Shown here piece by piece: positions 50,153-61,003 of a DNA stretch of 64,000 bases. Under the pieces are notes generated by a model. It worked only from the letters and a program-made list of their open reading frames with translations. It had not been told where the DNA came from and searched no databases. Source of the stretch: Glossina fuscipes (Eukaryota; Arthropoda; Insecta; Diptera; Glossinidae); contig NW_023998415.1 of assembly GCF_014805625.2 (NCBI RefSeq), forward strand, positions 26,595,179 to 26,659,178, read 5' to 3'. Made by a program: the position numbers and the translations under genes. Each line of letters starts with the position of its first letter. Position 1 is the first letter of the stretch.

Positions 50153-50184
<32 letters not shown>

Positions 50185-50331
50185 AAATAAAAATAAAAAG
50201 AGAGGAAACCTATATAGGTATATACTGCTAATTTACATTCGATTTTATGCATGTAAATCAGATGCAAGATTTAAACGCTTATACGTTTTTAACAACGTTC
50301 TAGGCGATTAGACTTGTAAATGACGGTACGT
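48777..50331. other. wit/dib convergent 3' region
   Basis: The two genes end 1.55 kb apart on opposite strands. wit polyadenylation signals lie at 48824 and 49508. On the minus strand a possible dib signal (TTTATT on the plus strand) is at 49622-49627. A TA microsatellite (49934-49968) and an AAT run (50152-50182) produce low-complexity frames on the minus strand that are not genes. Confidence 0.6.
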
Positions 50332-52157
50332 TTATGATCTTTCTTTTAGTTCAATATCGACCGGCAGACTTGGTTTATTTATTAGCAACGTTTTAATATC
50401 CATTTCAGCATCGTTGCCTTTCCACATGATTTCGTAGTTACGTATTAGCTAAAAAATTCAAAGAGTTTTAGGTTTATATCCGAGTAAGCATAACATAAAT
50501 TAATTTCATATGTGCATATGTTAAATATTACCCGTATTAGGAACACTAGTATATTTTGTTCCGCTAAACGACGAGCTATGCAAGCCCGCATGCCATGACC
50601 GAATGGTAACACCAAATACGGATTCATAGAACTTCTAGGGTGATCAAGCCAACGTTCTGGTCTAAATTTTAAGGCATCTTTGAAATTCGATTCCAAACGG
50701 CAGGCAACCAAATTTTGTGTTACTACCACAGTCTGCATTATATGAATTAATACGCCTTTGAACATTTTCTTCTGTCTTGTTTTTCCTAATAGGATAATAT
50801 GCAGATTTACTTACCCCTTTAGGGACATGATAGCCGCCAAGTATAAGATTGCGTTGCAATATGCGACCAACACCCACCGATATGGGATTTAAGCGAAAAA
50901 CCTCTTTCATTAATGCTCTAGCGTAAGGTACTCCCGTGTTAAGCACATCACCTTCCAGGGGAGAGGTTTGATTCGTTAAAACTTTTTCGCATTCTTCGTA
51001 CAGTTTCTGCTGAACCTGAGGATTTTTGGCTATATAGTAGAGTGCAAAGGCTGTAGTGTATGATGTGGTGTCAATACCTGCCAAAAGCAAATCAGCCGCC
51101 ATTCCTACAACATCACTTAAATCTAGATTAGGATTTTTTAAATACTCTTCGATTAATGAAGTTCTTCGTAGCGTTGAAGGACTGCCGGCACCAGATTCCT
51201 TGAAAAAGCATAATTTTTGAGATACCAGATCTATAGCAACACTTTCCATATATTCTTGAGATTTGCTTAATTTGATATAAGATGGCGTTTTAAAATAATG
51301 CCATAATTTAAAGCCTTGATCGGTGGGTAAAATTAAACTATTGGTTGTTTCGGCAGCAAGCATAAGTCTTGAAGATCTCGAATTAGGTAGCTGTTCAACG
51401 GCCACAAATGAATCAAGTCGTTCACCAAACGTTATTAGGCAGGTCACTATAAAAAATTTCGAATCATTAATTAGTGGGCAGATGAACACTCATAATTAGC
51501 TAGGACGCGCTTACGTTCTAAATTTAAACGTGATATCTTTGGTAAAGCATCGAAACTTTGATTTTTTGGTAAATAATGTAAAAATTCTTTTGTCACCTCG
51601 TCAACGTCAGGTAGGAAACTACGTACAGATTTTGGAGCACTAATTTCTTTTTGCAATTCAGAACGTAGGCGCCACCATTCACTGCCATTGCTAAATTTGT
51701 GTTATATGTATATTTTGATAGAATTTTTGTGAATTTTTCATTTTTCCTCTACTTACGTTGGCAATAGGCCTGCTGATCTATAAATATGGGGACGATCTTT
51801 ACGATACTTAGCCAATGCTAAATGACTTCGACGTAATGGATAATCTTTCTCGTTTAGTAAGGTAGCTATATCTCGGGGATCATACAGCCAGACAATATCC
51901 TCACTGGGTATCATAGTCTCTTTAACGATAACGCCATATTTGTCATATTTGTCGCGACTGGCTTTGTGCAACTCTAGCCACGAGTAACTACCAACAATTG
52001 GTAAGTAATTGAAAATATTACCCAAACTCAACGGTCCTTTTGGCCCCGGTATATCGTTATATGGCTTAGCAAAGCCGCCCACTATTTTACCGGTTTCTGT
52101 TGAAAATAACTCTTCACGTTGCAGCTTGCGTGTTTGTTGTTGTAAGAGACGTCTCAT
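50332..52157 (-). CDS. dib: Cytochrome P450 CYP302A1, ecdysteroid 22-hydroxylase (Disembodied)
   Basis: Mitochondrial P450 of the Halloween set; adds the C22 hydroxyl in ecdysone synthesis in the prothoracic gland and ovary. Exons on the minus strand: 51757-52157, 51515-51690, 50815-51446, 50532-50732 and 50332-50448. Phases agree and introns are 66-83 bp, giving 508 aa (Drosophila 489). The basic N-terminus (MRRLLQQQTRKLQREEL) fits a mitochondrial presequence, followed by IPGPKGPLSLGNIFNYLP. P450 landmarks: I-helix AGIDTT (315-320), K-helix ExxR at 374-377 (EVFR), FRPERW (426-431) and heme loop PFGHGMRACIARR with Cys454. The last exon ends LPVDIELKERS. Convergent with wit. Nothing suggests a pseudogene. 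Confidence 0.97.
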
Positions 52158-54469
52158 TTTTTCTTTTCTTCACCCTCGTATTCGGCTGGTCTTGTTTTTT
52201 TTTGTCCGCGTTAAAATCTTCAATTGGTTTAGTTGAGAAAAACTAAAAGTTCCGAGATATTGTTCTGCACAATTTTCAAGTATAAACCAACACATGTATT
52301 TTCAACGCTTTATCTAATCGAAAGCTATTTATAGCCAGTGTAGAGCTTTATTCTGATTACGATAGCAAATTTTTATACAAAACAAAAAAAAAAAAAACAA
52401 CACACACACAAAGCTTGACTTAAAGATAAAGTTTTTAATTTTAAATAAACGAGAACGATGCCAGATTTGTTTCCAATGCTCGATGGTGAGCAACTTTTTT
52501 ATAATATATAATATAATATAATCGTTTTTATATTCTTCAGCATTGATCGTACCGAGTATGTATATTCAGTTTGTGCCGATGTGCGCAACATTCAAAAGGA
52601 CTTCAAGGGCCATTTTCTAAAACTTTCTAGGCTGGTCTGTTGTTCGTCAATGTATTTTGTATTTTTTGTGTTGAACTTATAGGTCGTAATTACTGAGCAA
52701 TTTTGATGAAATTTCGTACACTGACGTGTTCCGGGACCAAGGACGAACACTATTGAATGCATGTTGGATCGAACAAATTTTTCCCTAAATCTTATGAAGA
52801 ATATGAAGAATAATTTCAGTTTTTAAAATTCCTCGCTAAGTAATAACATTTCGGCATTCATTTTGGCGGTTAGCTAAAAAAATTTTTATCGGATAAGGCA
52901 ATTTTTTGAAGTTCCTCCTATATAACGTAGACAAATTAATTTTTTTATAGTAAACATGTTTAATTTTCAACATTACATAGTAAAAATTGACCCATTATAG
53001 CAATTTGACGTTGAACTTAACCTAACAATATCTGAGCCATGCAAGTCTATACAATCATGTAAGATTTTTCATAAGAAATTAACCCATTATACGCCAAATA
53101 AAGAAAAATTTGTAATGGTCTACGATTAAAATTGATTTATAAAAACAATTTGATATTTTAACTTAACTCAATGAAAAATAATAAAATCTTTATTAAGTTT
53201 GCAAAATTTGAGTCACACCAATGTGGGGACTTCAGTAGGACGTAGTAAGCCTTTACATGAAAATAATGAATAATTTTTGGGCGAACATCTGTTGGCCTTG
53301 TCCGAGTGCGATATTTTTATTTGTTTTTCATATAAGTGCTTGTTTCACATTACGCGATTAATCGCAAAAGTGGTCCGATCCAATCCATTTTCAGAAGGTT
53401 TAGGCCTTGTGCGAAAACAAGCCAGTGTACAAAATTCCGTGAAAGTATCTTAAAAATTTGCGACTTATAGGTTAAGAACAAGAATACATGAACAGACCTC
53501 GTACAGAAGGACGGGCAGACAAACGTATGTCGATTTAATATAAAGTCCCTTTAAATGCTAAATATGACTTAGTCGCATAAAGCAAATACATCCTGTCCAC
53601 AAACACTGTAGGGTATAATAAATAAGAGCCATTTTTAGCGAAGTTCGTTATTTCTATTATAATTATATGATACTTTGCAGATAGCCACCAGCAAAACCGT
53701 CGCTAGTCGGCTTTTGTTTATGTATTACGGTTGATCGTCAATGATATGTATTTATGTGATGTTATACTTAATTGATTGCGATACACTTTTAGATTGATCG
53801 CGATTCAGTCTTTCGTCGATAATAACATGCTTCTTGTCAAAGTAATATTCCAATCGATTACGAAACACTTCTTCTTCGAAATGTCTATGTATACAGATGA
53901 AGCATTCCTGTGCTAGAGATTTCTTAGCGAAATTTGACTAAAAAGAATACAAGGCACAGGTAAATAACAACCAGGGCAAAAGATCGAAGAAAAGCTGAAA
54001 TAAGCTTAATGCGACGTATTACGTGAAACCACGCTCTCCAAACACATGTATGCAATAGTAAAATGTATCGAGCAGGCATGCGAACGGATGTGTTTGTACT
54101 ATATTGGTCATACTAGAGTGTGTTCGTGCGTGTTCGTGCGCTTGTTTATGGAATTATATGGCATGAGCATAAGCAAAAACATTGATTTTGTATAATGGTT
54201 GCAGATCGAGTGTCCACAATGCATATCTTCTTCTAACCAACAGATATATTTCCACAATTTGAAAATTTCATGTTATACAGAATATAATATTTCCTATGAT
54301 ATATTTTATATATATTTACCTCACTTCAGTTCATAAAGCAAAATCATTTCCAATATCTAAATTTTTATCAATCTTTGACTTTGTTAAGGAATTCATTTTA
54401 AACATTTAAAGAAATGCTTGGCTTTATCACATACTTTTCATTGAAAGCACCGATACCAGCTGAAGAGTC
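52158..54469. other. Upstream of dib, repeat-bearing
   Basis: The dib promoter should lie just right of 52158, but no clear core element was identified. A short TA-rich run is at 52503-52521. A family-2 dispersed repeat lies near 52640-52800. The remainder to 54469 is AT-rich with no recognised gene. Confidence 0.5.
52640..52800 (+). repeat. Dispersed fly repeat, family 2
   Basis: Contains TTTTTGTGTTGAACTT, a TTTTGATGAAATTTCGT block and CCAAGGACGAACACTAT (52737-52753). The same motifs appear in the same order at 61310-61745, and in more degraded form at 12170-12345. Non-coding. Confidence 0.6.
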
Positions 54470-55010
54470 CGAAGGCAAGAGTGGTAACGGTTGCCTACAG
54501 TAAGATCTTACCCAAAGCTGTATAGCATGGTGTTAGTTCTGTACGATCGATAAGCGATGAACTTTAGTCTGTATCCACGAGGTCAGGTTGCGCAAAAGTA
54601 GGATTGCTCCTGGAAGAAAAATGGACCCACCTGGCTGTCGGAAGAATGTCTTCTTACCTGACTGCTTGGGTACGGCCCCTCGGAGAGTGTCGTGGTGACT
54701 GTGGTTACTTCGAATTTCCGTGGAGAACTTTCTAAGACATAACCAGTGTGCGAGGAAGAGGCCCTCACCCATTTTCTAATTCTGTACGTCGGGGTAGTAA
54801 GGCCCTCTTCAATAAGAAATGTCTTATTGCCTGAGGGGTCCCCAATTGAACTATACTAATTGCCGATGGTTGTAGGCAACCCGTCTGATTAAGGCTTCAT
54901 GCCAGGTGCGGACATTAAACCTCCATAAGGAATCTACCGTGACAAAGAGATTATAGTAATGCATCGGCGAATGCCGATTTTGCTTGGCTAAGTTGAATTT
55001 AGAGACACAT
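54470..55010 (+). repeat. GC-rich interspersed repeat
   Basis: A 540-base patch clearly richer in G+C than the surroundings, with segments such as CCTGAGGGGTCCCCAATTGA (54831-54850) and GCCAGGTGCGGACATTAAAC (54901-54920). Two overlapping minus-strand frames (54533-54772) lack domain signatures. It looks like a mobile-element fragment, possibly a LINE or SINE-type body, but the class is not established. Confidence 0.45.
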
Positions 55011-55017
55011 TTTGTTC

Positions 55018-55175
55018 GCATAAGTGCCCGAGTAGGTAAGAGTCGCGACTACCAAGATCTGTTCTTGCCGGTCTAAGGCTACGCGGTAGTGTGTACTTTA
55101 GCGGCAGTTATAGTGAGTGCTTAATCGGTAAAGGCGTAATACCTATTGATTAGCCACACCCCCAGAAAAAAAAAT
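55018..55175 (+). repeat. tRNA-derived SINE copy 3 (partial)
   Basis: Plus-strand copy with A-box TGCCCGAGTAGGTAAG at 55026-55041 and GTCGCGACTA. A degenerate B-box region follows, then the family body TTATAGTGAGTGCTTAATCG and AAAGGCGTAATACC, ending in an A-run at about 55167-55175. Shorter than copy 2 at 30955-31226, lacking the end of the body. Confidence 0.7.
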
Positions 55176-55549
55176 GAATATGTACACCCGGGCGTACGCC
55201 GAAAAAATTTCAAAAACTGAGGTCGTTTTAGTTATTCTATACGAGCCCCCTATTGAGCTCATAACAACGAACGAATTAGTATCAAAGAAGAATTATGATG
55301 AATGACGGAAATTGATAAAAAAAATTGGAAAAAATTACGGACACAGCATTTTTAAGAAAATGATTTATTTGTAATATATATTTTCAAAACATATTTCGAA
55401 GCTTTTGCAAATTAATTCATTGTCGGACTAACGAAACTTCGGAAATTGGTACTAAATTGACGACATATGATAAAAACTGACAAAATCTGATTGTGAACAA
55501 ATTTACTGTTTTTATATAGAACAAGAGAGAACATTACAGTCGTAAATAG

Positions 55550-56745
55550 TAAGGGCAACCATTCGATGTCCTACATCAATTTTACTAGTGTATTTATCCA
55601 GTGGTTTTGGTGGTCATACACCAAAAATTATACATTATTTACATGCAAAGGCATACCTTTTATGAAAGCCCGCATATTGGATGATACTCGAAGCATCGCA
55701 TGTCGTTATCCAAATTTTGCAAACTTAATTTTCCTTCTAAAAGTGATAAAAAACTTGAGATTGGATTGGCTCCCCCTATAAGGGCTTGCTTTGCGTGATA
55801 ATCTCTATATATGTTAGGGCCTGAAAAATAGACTTATCTGATTTAAATTCTCTGTCGTTAATTTTTTTCCCGAATAGCCCCTATGGATCAACTTTCATTA
55901 TAAAACATTAAAAATTCAATCCTTTTCTCGAGGGCTTACTATTTATAAGACATCTTATATGAAATGGGGTCCAAGAAAGAGACCTATGTGATCTAAATTT
56001 TGGTAATGCTAATTTTCATATCAAATTATTATTATGAACGAATTTTTATTAAAAAGTATTGAAGATTAGTCCTTTTTGCCATATAAGGATTCATTTTTCG
56101 TAGGAACGGTTATATGAGAAGAGATTCAAAAAATTGCCACAGGCAGCACTATTATTCACTGACTTTTTTCGAGAAATTTTTGAAAATGACCAATTTTGTG
56201 AAAAAGTCGAACGATCCGAATCGTTTTCATGTTGAACACAAAAATATATAGAAAGACATCGGACATAAAAATTAACGTTGCTCAATTTTGTCCAGGTATG
56301 TCAATATTTTGGACTCCAACCCTCATAAGCGTTCTAATAAAAAGAAAATTTCCTATGCTAAAAAAGCCTAATTCTATCCTCATTAAACCAACCATAGAGA
56401 ATTTGGATCATATGGGACTATTTTTTAGACCGCACCATATATAGTGGCTCTCATAAAAGCAAGCTCAGGCTAGCGGCGACAAGGTCGAATCTGTGGTTTA
56501 TTATGACGACAGTAATTGGAAAATAAGAAGATCTTTAACAAGTAAATTGAATTTGCTAAATTTAGACCACGTCAGCTGACGTTTTGAACGCCATCCAATA
56601 TGCGGGCGTTCATGAAAATTATGCATTTACATAAAAATGAAATAACATTTTTGGAGTATTATTATGAAAGTGAGTTTATAAGTGTGATGTAGGGTATTTA
56701 ATGATCGGCCTCGCCCGACTGTGGCATCCTGACTGTCTTATTATT
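55550..56745 (+). repeat. Dispersed fly repeat, family 3
   Basis: Contains TAGGAACGGTTATATGAGAA (56101-56120) and AAGACATCGGAC, shared with the copy at 29510-30260. Its right part (TTAGACCACGTCAG, GTGATGTAGGGTATTTAATG, GGCCTCGCCCGACT at 56690-56725) corresponds to the fragment at 7570-7720. Non-coding; the 55566-55781 and 56229-56444 frames are inside the repeat. Confidence 0.6.
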
Positions 56746-58034
56746 TCCAATAAAATATATATAAATATATATGAAATTTAAGATTTTAATATCAAATCAA
56801 TAAAAAAAAGGAAGGTAATCGCGTGCGATTGTGTCAATTGAGCAATCACTGCTTGCTTCGTAGCTTTCTCCAAGATGGCATCCATCCGGTAATGTGTTCA
56901 ATTCAGATTGATATATGTGTCATAATTTTCCACCCCTTGATTCGAATTTTCAGTGATTTTAAAATTTAAAAAAATTATTATTTTTTTTTTTTTGGTAATT
57001 ATCTGCTTATAGTGGAGTTCAATGGAGTTCCGTCTTTGCCATTTTGTCTCATACTATATGATAATGAGAATTTAAATAACAAAAAGTCGACTTAAAATCT
57101 TTCGCTAGTAAAGTACATTTGCACGTTTATGGAGTGAGTGATGTGCACTCGCAAAGTGTTGCAACTGAATTGACGAAATAGTTGTACTTTGTCTAGTTGT
57201 TTGAGTATAAGAAACCCATGAACTCTGCTAAGAAGTGATTTTAATTTATGCAGTTTCGAGCGAGATTTTTAATGAGTTAATAAAATAATTTTTTTTCGCA
57301 CTCGATTCGCTGGAAAGGAGTGAAGAAGAAAACGAAGAAAAGGCAGCATTTCAAATAAATATATCCGGCTTTCATAATCAAAATGATTTGCTAATTGAAT
57401 GACGTATTTGATTTTAGCAAATATCTAATAGACATAAAATTGTCTTACTAATGATGATTTTATGTTTATTAGATGGATATAAAAATATATAATAAATGTA
57501 ATATATTATAAACAAAATACCTGGAAAGAAGTTTATTCACTTAGCACGTTAATATCATTTGCTTTATGTAAAATGAAATATATTTCGAGAGAAAACGTAT
57601 CGTAGAAAGGAATATAGGTAGACACACCCGCTGTCTTATATATGAAAATATTGTCCGATAAAAGCTTAACATTATAGTAACTTGTAAATTTGTTAACGCT
57701 ACGTCCTTGGCCTTTTTTTATATCGATTACTTGTATCACTTCATTAAACATATTCCCATTTGATATTGGATTGAATAAATGGCTATATATTATTAATTTA
57801 TATTATTATTATATATATGTATATGGATATAGATATATGGAAACATACACAAATAGGACATACTTCAATGTGAGCTCAAACATAAAGATTTGTTAAAAGT
57901 ATTAGAGGATATGCATGACAAAAACGGTAAACTTTAAAAAAAAAATTTAAAATGTTTGAGCAACTGACACAAGAAAAACTAATGCATTCAAAACGATTCC
58001 CTAGACATTAGCAAAAGATTTTCTCAATACAAGC
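56746..58034. other. Intergenic, nothing recognised
   Basis: AT-rich sequence with a poly(T) at about 56981-56993 and small TA runs. No gene-like frame, RNA or repeat boundary was identified. Confidence 0.4.
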
Positions 58035-58425
58035 AACTAGGAAAGTTAAATTCAGTCGGGACCGAATATTTTGCACCCATCACCATTATCTTAAAAAATA
58101 CATAAAGAGTAATAGAACGAAATTTTCGTACTCTATAATATAGCGTAGGCCCAGCTGATTTCTTCTATTTTCAAAACAAAACAAAAGTTTCTGTCATCGA
58201 GCCATGTGGGCGTTGTTGGCGTGCCCTTTGAAATGTTAAAGTCAATTCCAAATTCTTTTGCATATTTGTAAGCAATATCTCCATTTTGCGGCCGGGAGAG
58301 CGCATTACAACAGACATTACATAGACGGACAGACACATATGCTTAAATCGATTTAGGATTTGATGCTGATCAAGAATATATATACTTTGTGGGATCTCTG
58401 ATGCTTCCTTCTGGGCGTTTCAAAG
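58035..58425 (+). repeat. Dispersed fly repeat, family 1 (forward copy)
   Basis: Starts with AAATTCAGTCGGGACCGAAT and GCACCCATCACC. It ends with GATTTGATGCTGATCAAGAA, TATATATACTTTGTGGGATC and GATGCTTCCTTC. The clearest copy of the family in the window; an internal minus-strand frame (58133-58336) is not a gene. Confidence 0.65.
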
Positions 58426-59912
58426 GATTTGACAAAATGAATAAAACCCTCATCCTTTGGTGAGGTAGGTAAGAAATCAGTTACCTCATAAACAATTTTG
58501 CTTACTGGAAGTGTATAACAGAAACGATATGGTGCAAGCTTTGCAAAATAGTATAATCTATGCTTTTTATTAAATTTTGTGAAAAGAATCGAAATCACAT
58601 ACAAAATCATATTAAATCCAAGCCATTTGCAAATGGTTTCAATGACTTATCTCAGCTTCGCATAAATATTATTTCTTGAGCATTTTTCTATTTACTATTA
58701 TTGAGTTATGCGGGTAGTCCGTACCGCGACCTGAAAGATCTATTCTATTGACTCATACATCTAGCCTCCCAGCTTTTCCCCAGGCTTTTGGGAATCCCAT
58801 CATCTTTTTCGATCCGCACCGCCAGACCGTGTCTAGCTTTATGAAATATTCGCTATTGACATCGCCTTTACGTTAAATATGACGGGATGTTCTCTGGCAG
58901 CAGCTGAATGAATTGATATCAGAGATATCAATATTTTTTTGCAGGAGATACCAGGTGAGGCAATTATGACTCATGTAGAAGTCGGTAAGCACTTAGCTAA
59001 CTCTACGATCATTTAAATCATGATATGATAGAATTGAACATATAACCGAAATGAATGCATAAACATAACCAGTTTTTTTGGTTTTTTTTTTTTTTATTAT
59101 TAACAATAATAATTAAAAATTCTGATGACTTTATGTATTATAATTAACATGCATATACATGCAAAAATCTCTTGATGCTAAACATAATCTAATCTGGAAA
59201 TTTTGGCAAAAAGTTAATATTTGACTTCTATCGTTTCAATAGTTTGGTACCAGTGTCTCCGTCATCTAAAATTTGATTCTTATCGATTTTTCATTTTTCT
59301 TAGATCATTTATATGGCCAAATAGGCATTTTCCGGGCAAATTTCCTAGAACGCTTAGAAATGTAACTAAATTGAAAGCTAAATAGAAGGTGTATAAATAA
59401 AAGATCATTAAAAGATTTAAATTATAAATAAATATCCGTCATGTGTAAAGGAAATGACTAAATAGCCATTAATTAATACATAAAATAAATTGTGTCCACA
59501 TTGATTTAAATGCAAATAAACGTAAACAAATTAAGGTGCATACGTATCTTAAATGATTAAATGCTAAATGAAATGATTGCTTTTACACCCGCCCAACGAA
59601 AAATGCTAGGCGATGTAATTAAACCTTTTGAATTGTGACGCACATCGGGTATTAAGAAGAGATCATACATCTCAGAAGGGACTTGTTGCACTATATTCCG
59701 GAATCTTTATGCCTTCTTCAATGCTATACGAAATTTTCATCACAAACTGATGCTTGCAATATATAAAATTTCATATTAATTTCAATTAATATAAAGTGAA
59801 ATGTGTCAGGCAAGTATCCGAAATTTGTTTTAAGAAAAATTTAATTGCGCCATTTCATCTGATATAATAGCGTAATAACAAGGAAAAACCTTATAGAATA
59901 TGCCAAAAAAAA

Positions 59913-59943
<31 letters not shown>

Positions 59944-60516
59944 TTTATGTAATCAACGAGAATTACTTAACTAACGTTTCTTAAATTTTTTGAAAAAAAA
60001 AAACAAAATTAATTACACTCGACTCGAAACGAATAAATGATTTGTTACCCCCTCAGCATGGGTTTGCTGCAATTTCGAACTAAAGAGAATACGTTTTCTT
60101 AAAACTATCAAGGGAACATGTATAGGCATAAGTGATTTTAGTTTTACAACCGATAATACCGATAATAGAGGTGCAACCATAACACGTAAGATTTTGTCAA
60201 TTTTTGCAATTAATATAGTCAGAGCTATACGTAATAAGAAAAAAAAAATGTAGAAATATCTCGAAAGTGTTGATTCGTGTATTGTCAAATTACGCTCGAT
60301 GTCGATCGCATACAAGTGAATGTTCCCTGCAATCGAAATCATATATGAGTGAACCAGTAAAATCGAGAATCCTGATAAGAAGTACAGGGTTCAATATATA
60401 TATTACTATCACTTACAGTATTTCCAAGTTAAAAATTGTCTGAGAAATTTATTGCACGTTGCCCCTCTACGATGGACATAGAAATTATACAAAAATCACG
60501 ATTAAACCAAATCATT

Positions 60517-60555
<39 letters not shown>

Positions 60556-60831
60556 AATGAAATCGAAGTTAAACAGCTTACATGAGTAAGCCGCCCCGGC
60601 TTAAAGCAACAACAATTTCTCATTCTTTATTCTAATGAATGCCGTTTAGAACATCTTCACTCACACAATGTAACTAATAAGAAATTCGTTTATATGTGTT
60701 GTTGTTCTTCTTTATTATTATTATTATTATTATTTGTTTTTATTTGTTTTTATTTGTTTTTATTTTTTTACGTTTTAAGTAAACGGAACAGAGCATCTCT
60801 CTTGAATTTAACAGATTCAAAAATCAAAACA
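58426..60831. other. Intergenic upstream of the cuticle gene
   Basis: AT-rich sequence with AAT repeats at 59913-59942, poly(T) near 60521-60550 and TTA repeats at 60713-60734. A 109-codon minus-strand frame at 60013-60342 has a hydrophobic stretch but no recognisable family and is probably chance. Confidence 0.45.
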
Positions 60832-60840
60832 TATAAATAG
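60832..60840 (+). promoter_or_regulatory. Candidate TATA box of the cuticle gene
   Basis: TATAAATAG at 60832-60840, 170 bases before the cuticle protein start codon. Fly cuticle protein genes are commonly TATA-driven. It predicts transcription starting near 60862 and a leader of about 140 bases. Confidence 0.5.
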
Positions 60841-61003
60841 AAAGACTCATGTGAACTTAAGTTAATAATATTTCAAACGGTGCAAAGTTAACAGAATTGA
60901 AATATATATGAAAAAGTTTATAAAATTAAATACAATTTGTAAATAAAGTGTAAATAAAAACGTTGGTGATATAAATCGTTTTTTAATTGCAAATATAACG
61001 AAA

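Noticed and set aside
49860..50267. 135-codon minus-strand ORF between wit and dib
   Set aside because: Built largely from TA and AAT microsatellites (runs of Y, I and F); lies in the probable dib 3' UTR.
60013..60342. 109-codon minus-strand ORF with a hydrophobic stretch
   Set aside because: No family match, no splice context and AT-driven hydrophobic residues; insufficient evidence for a gene.
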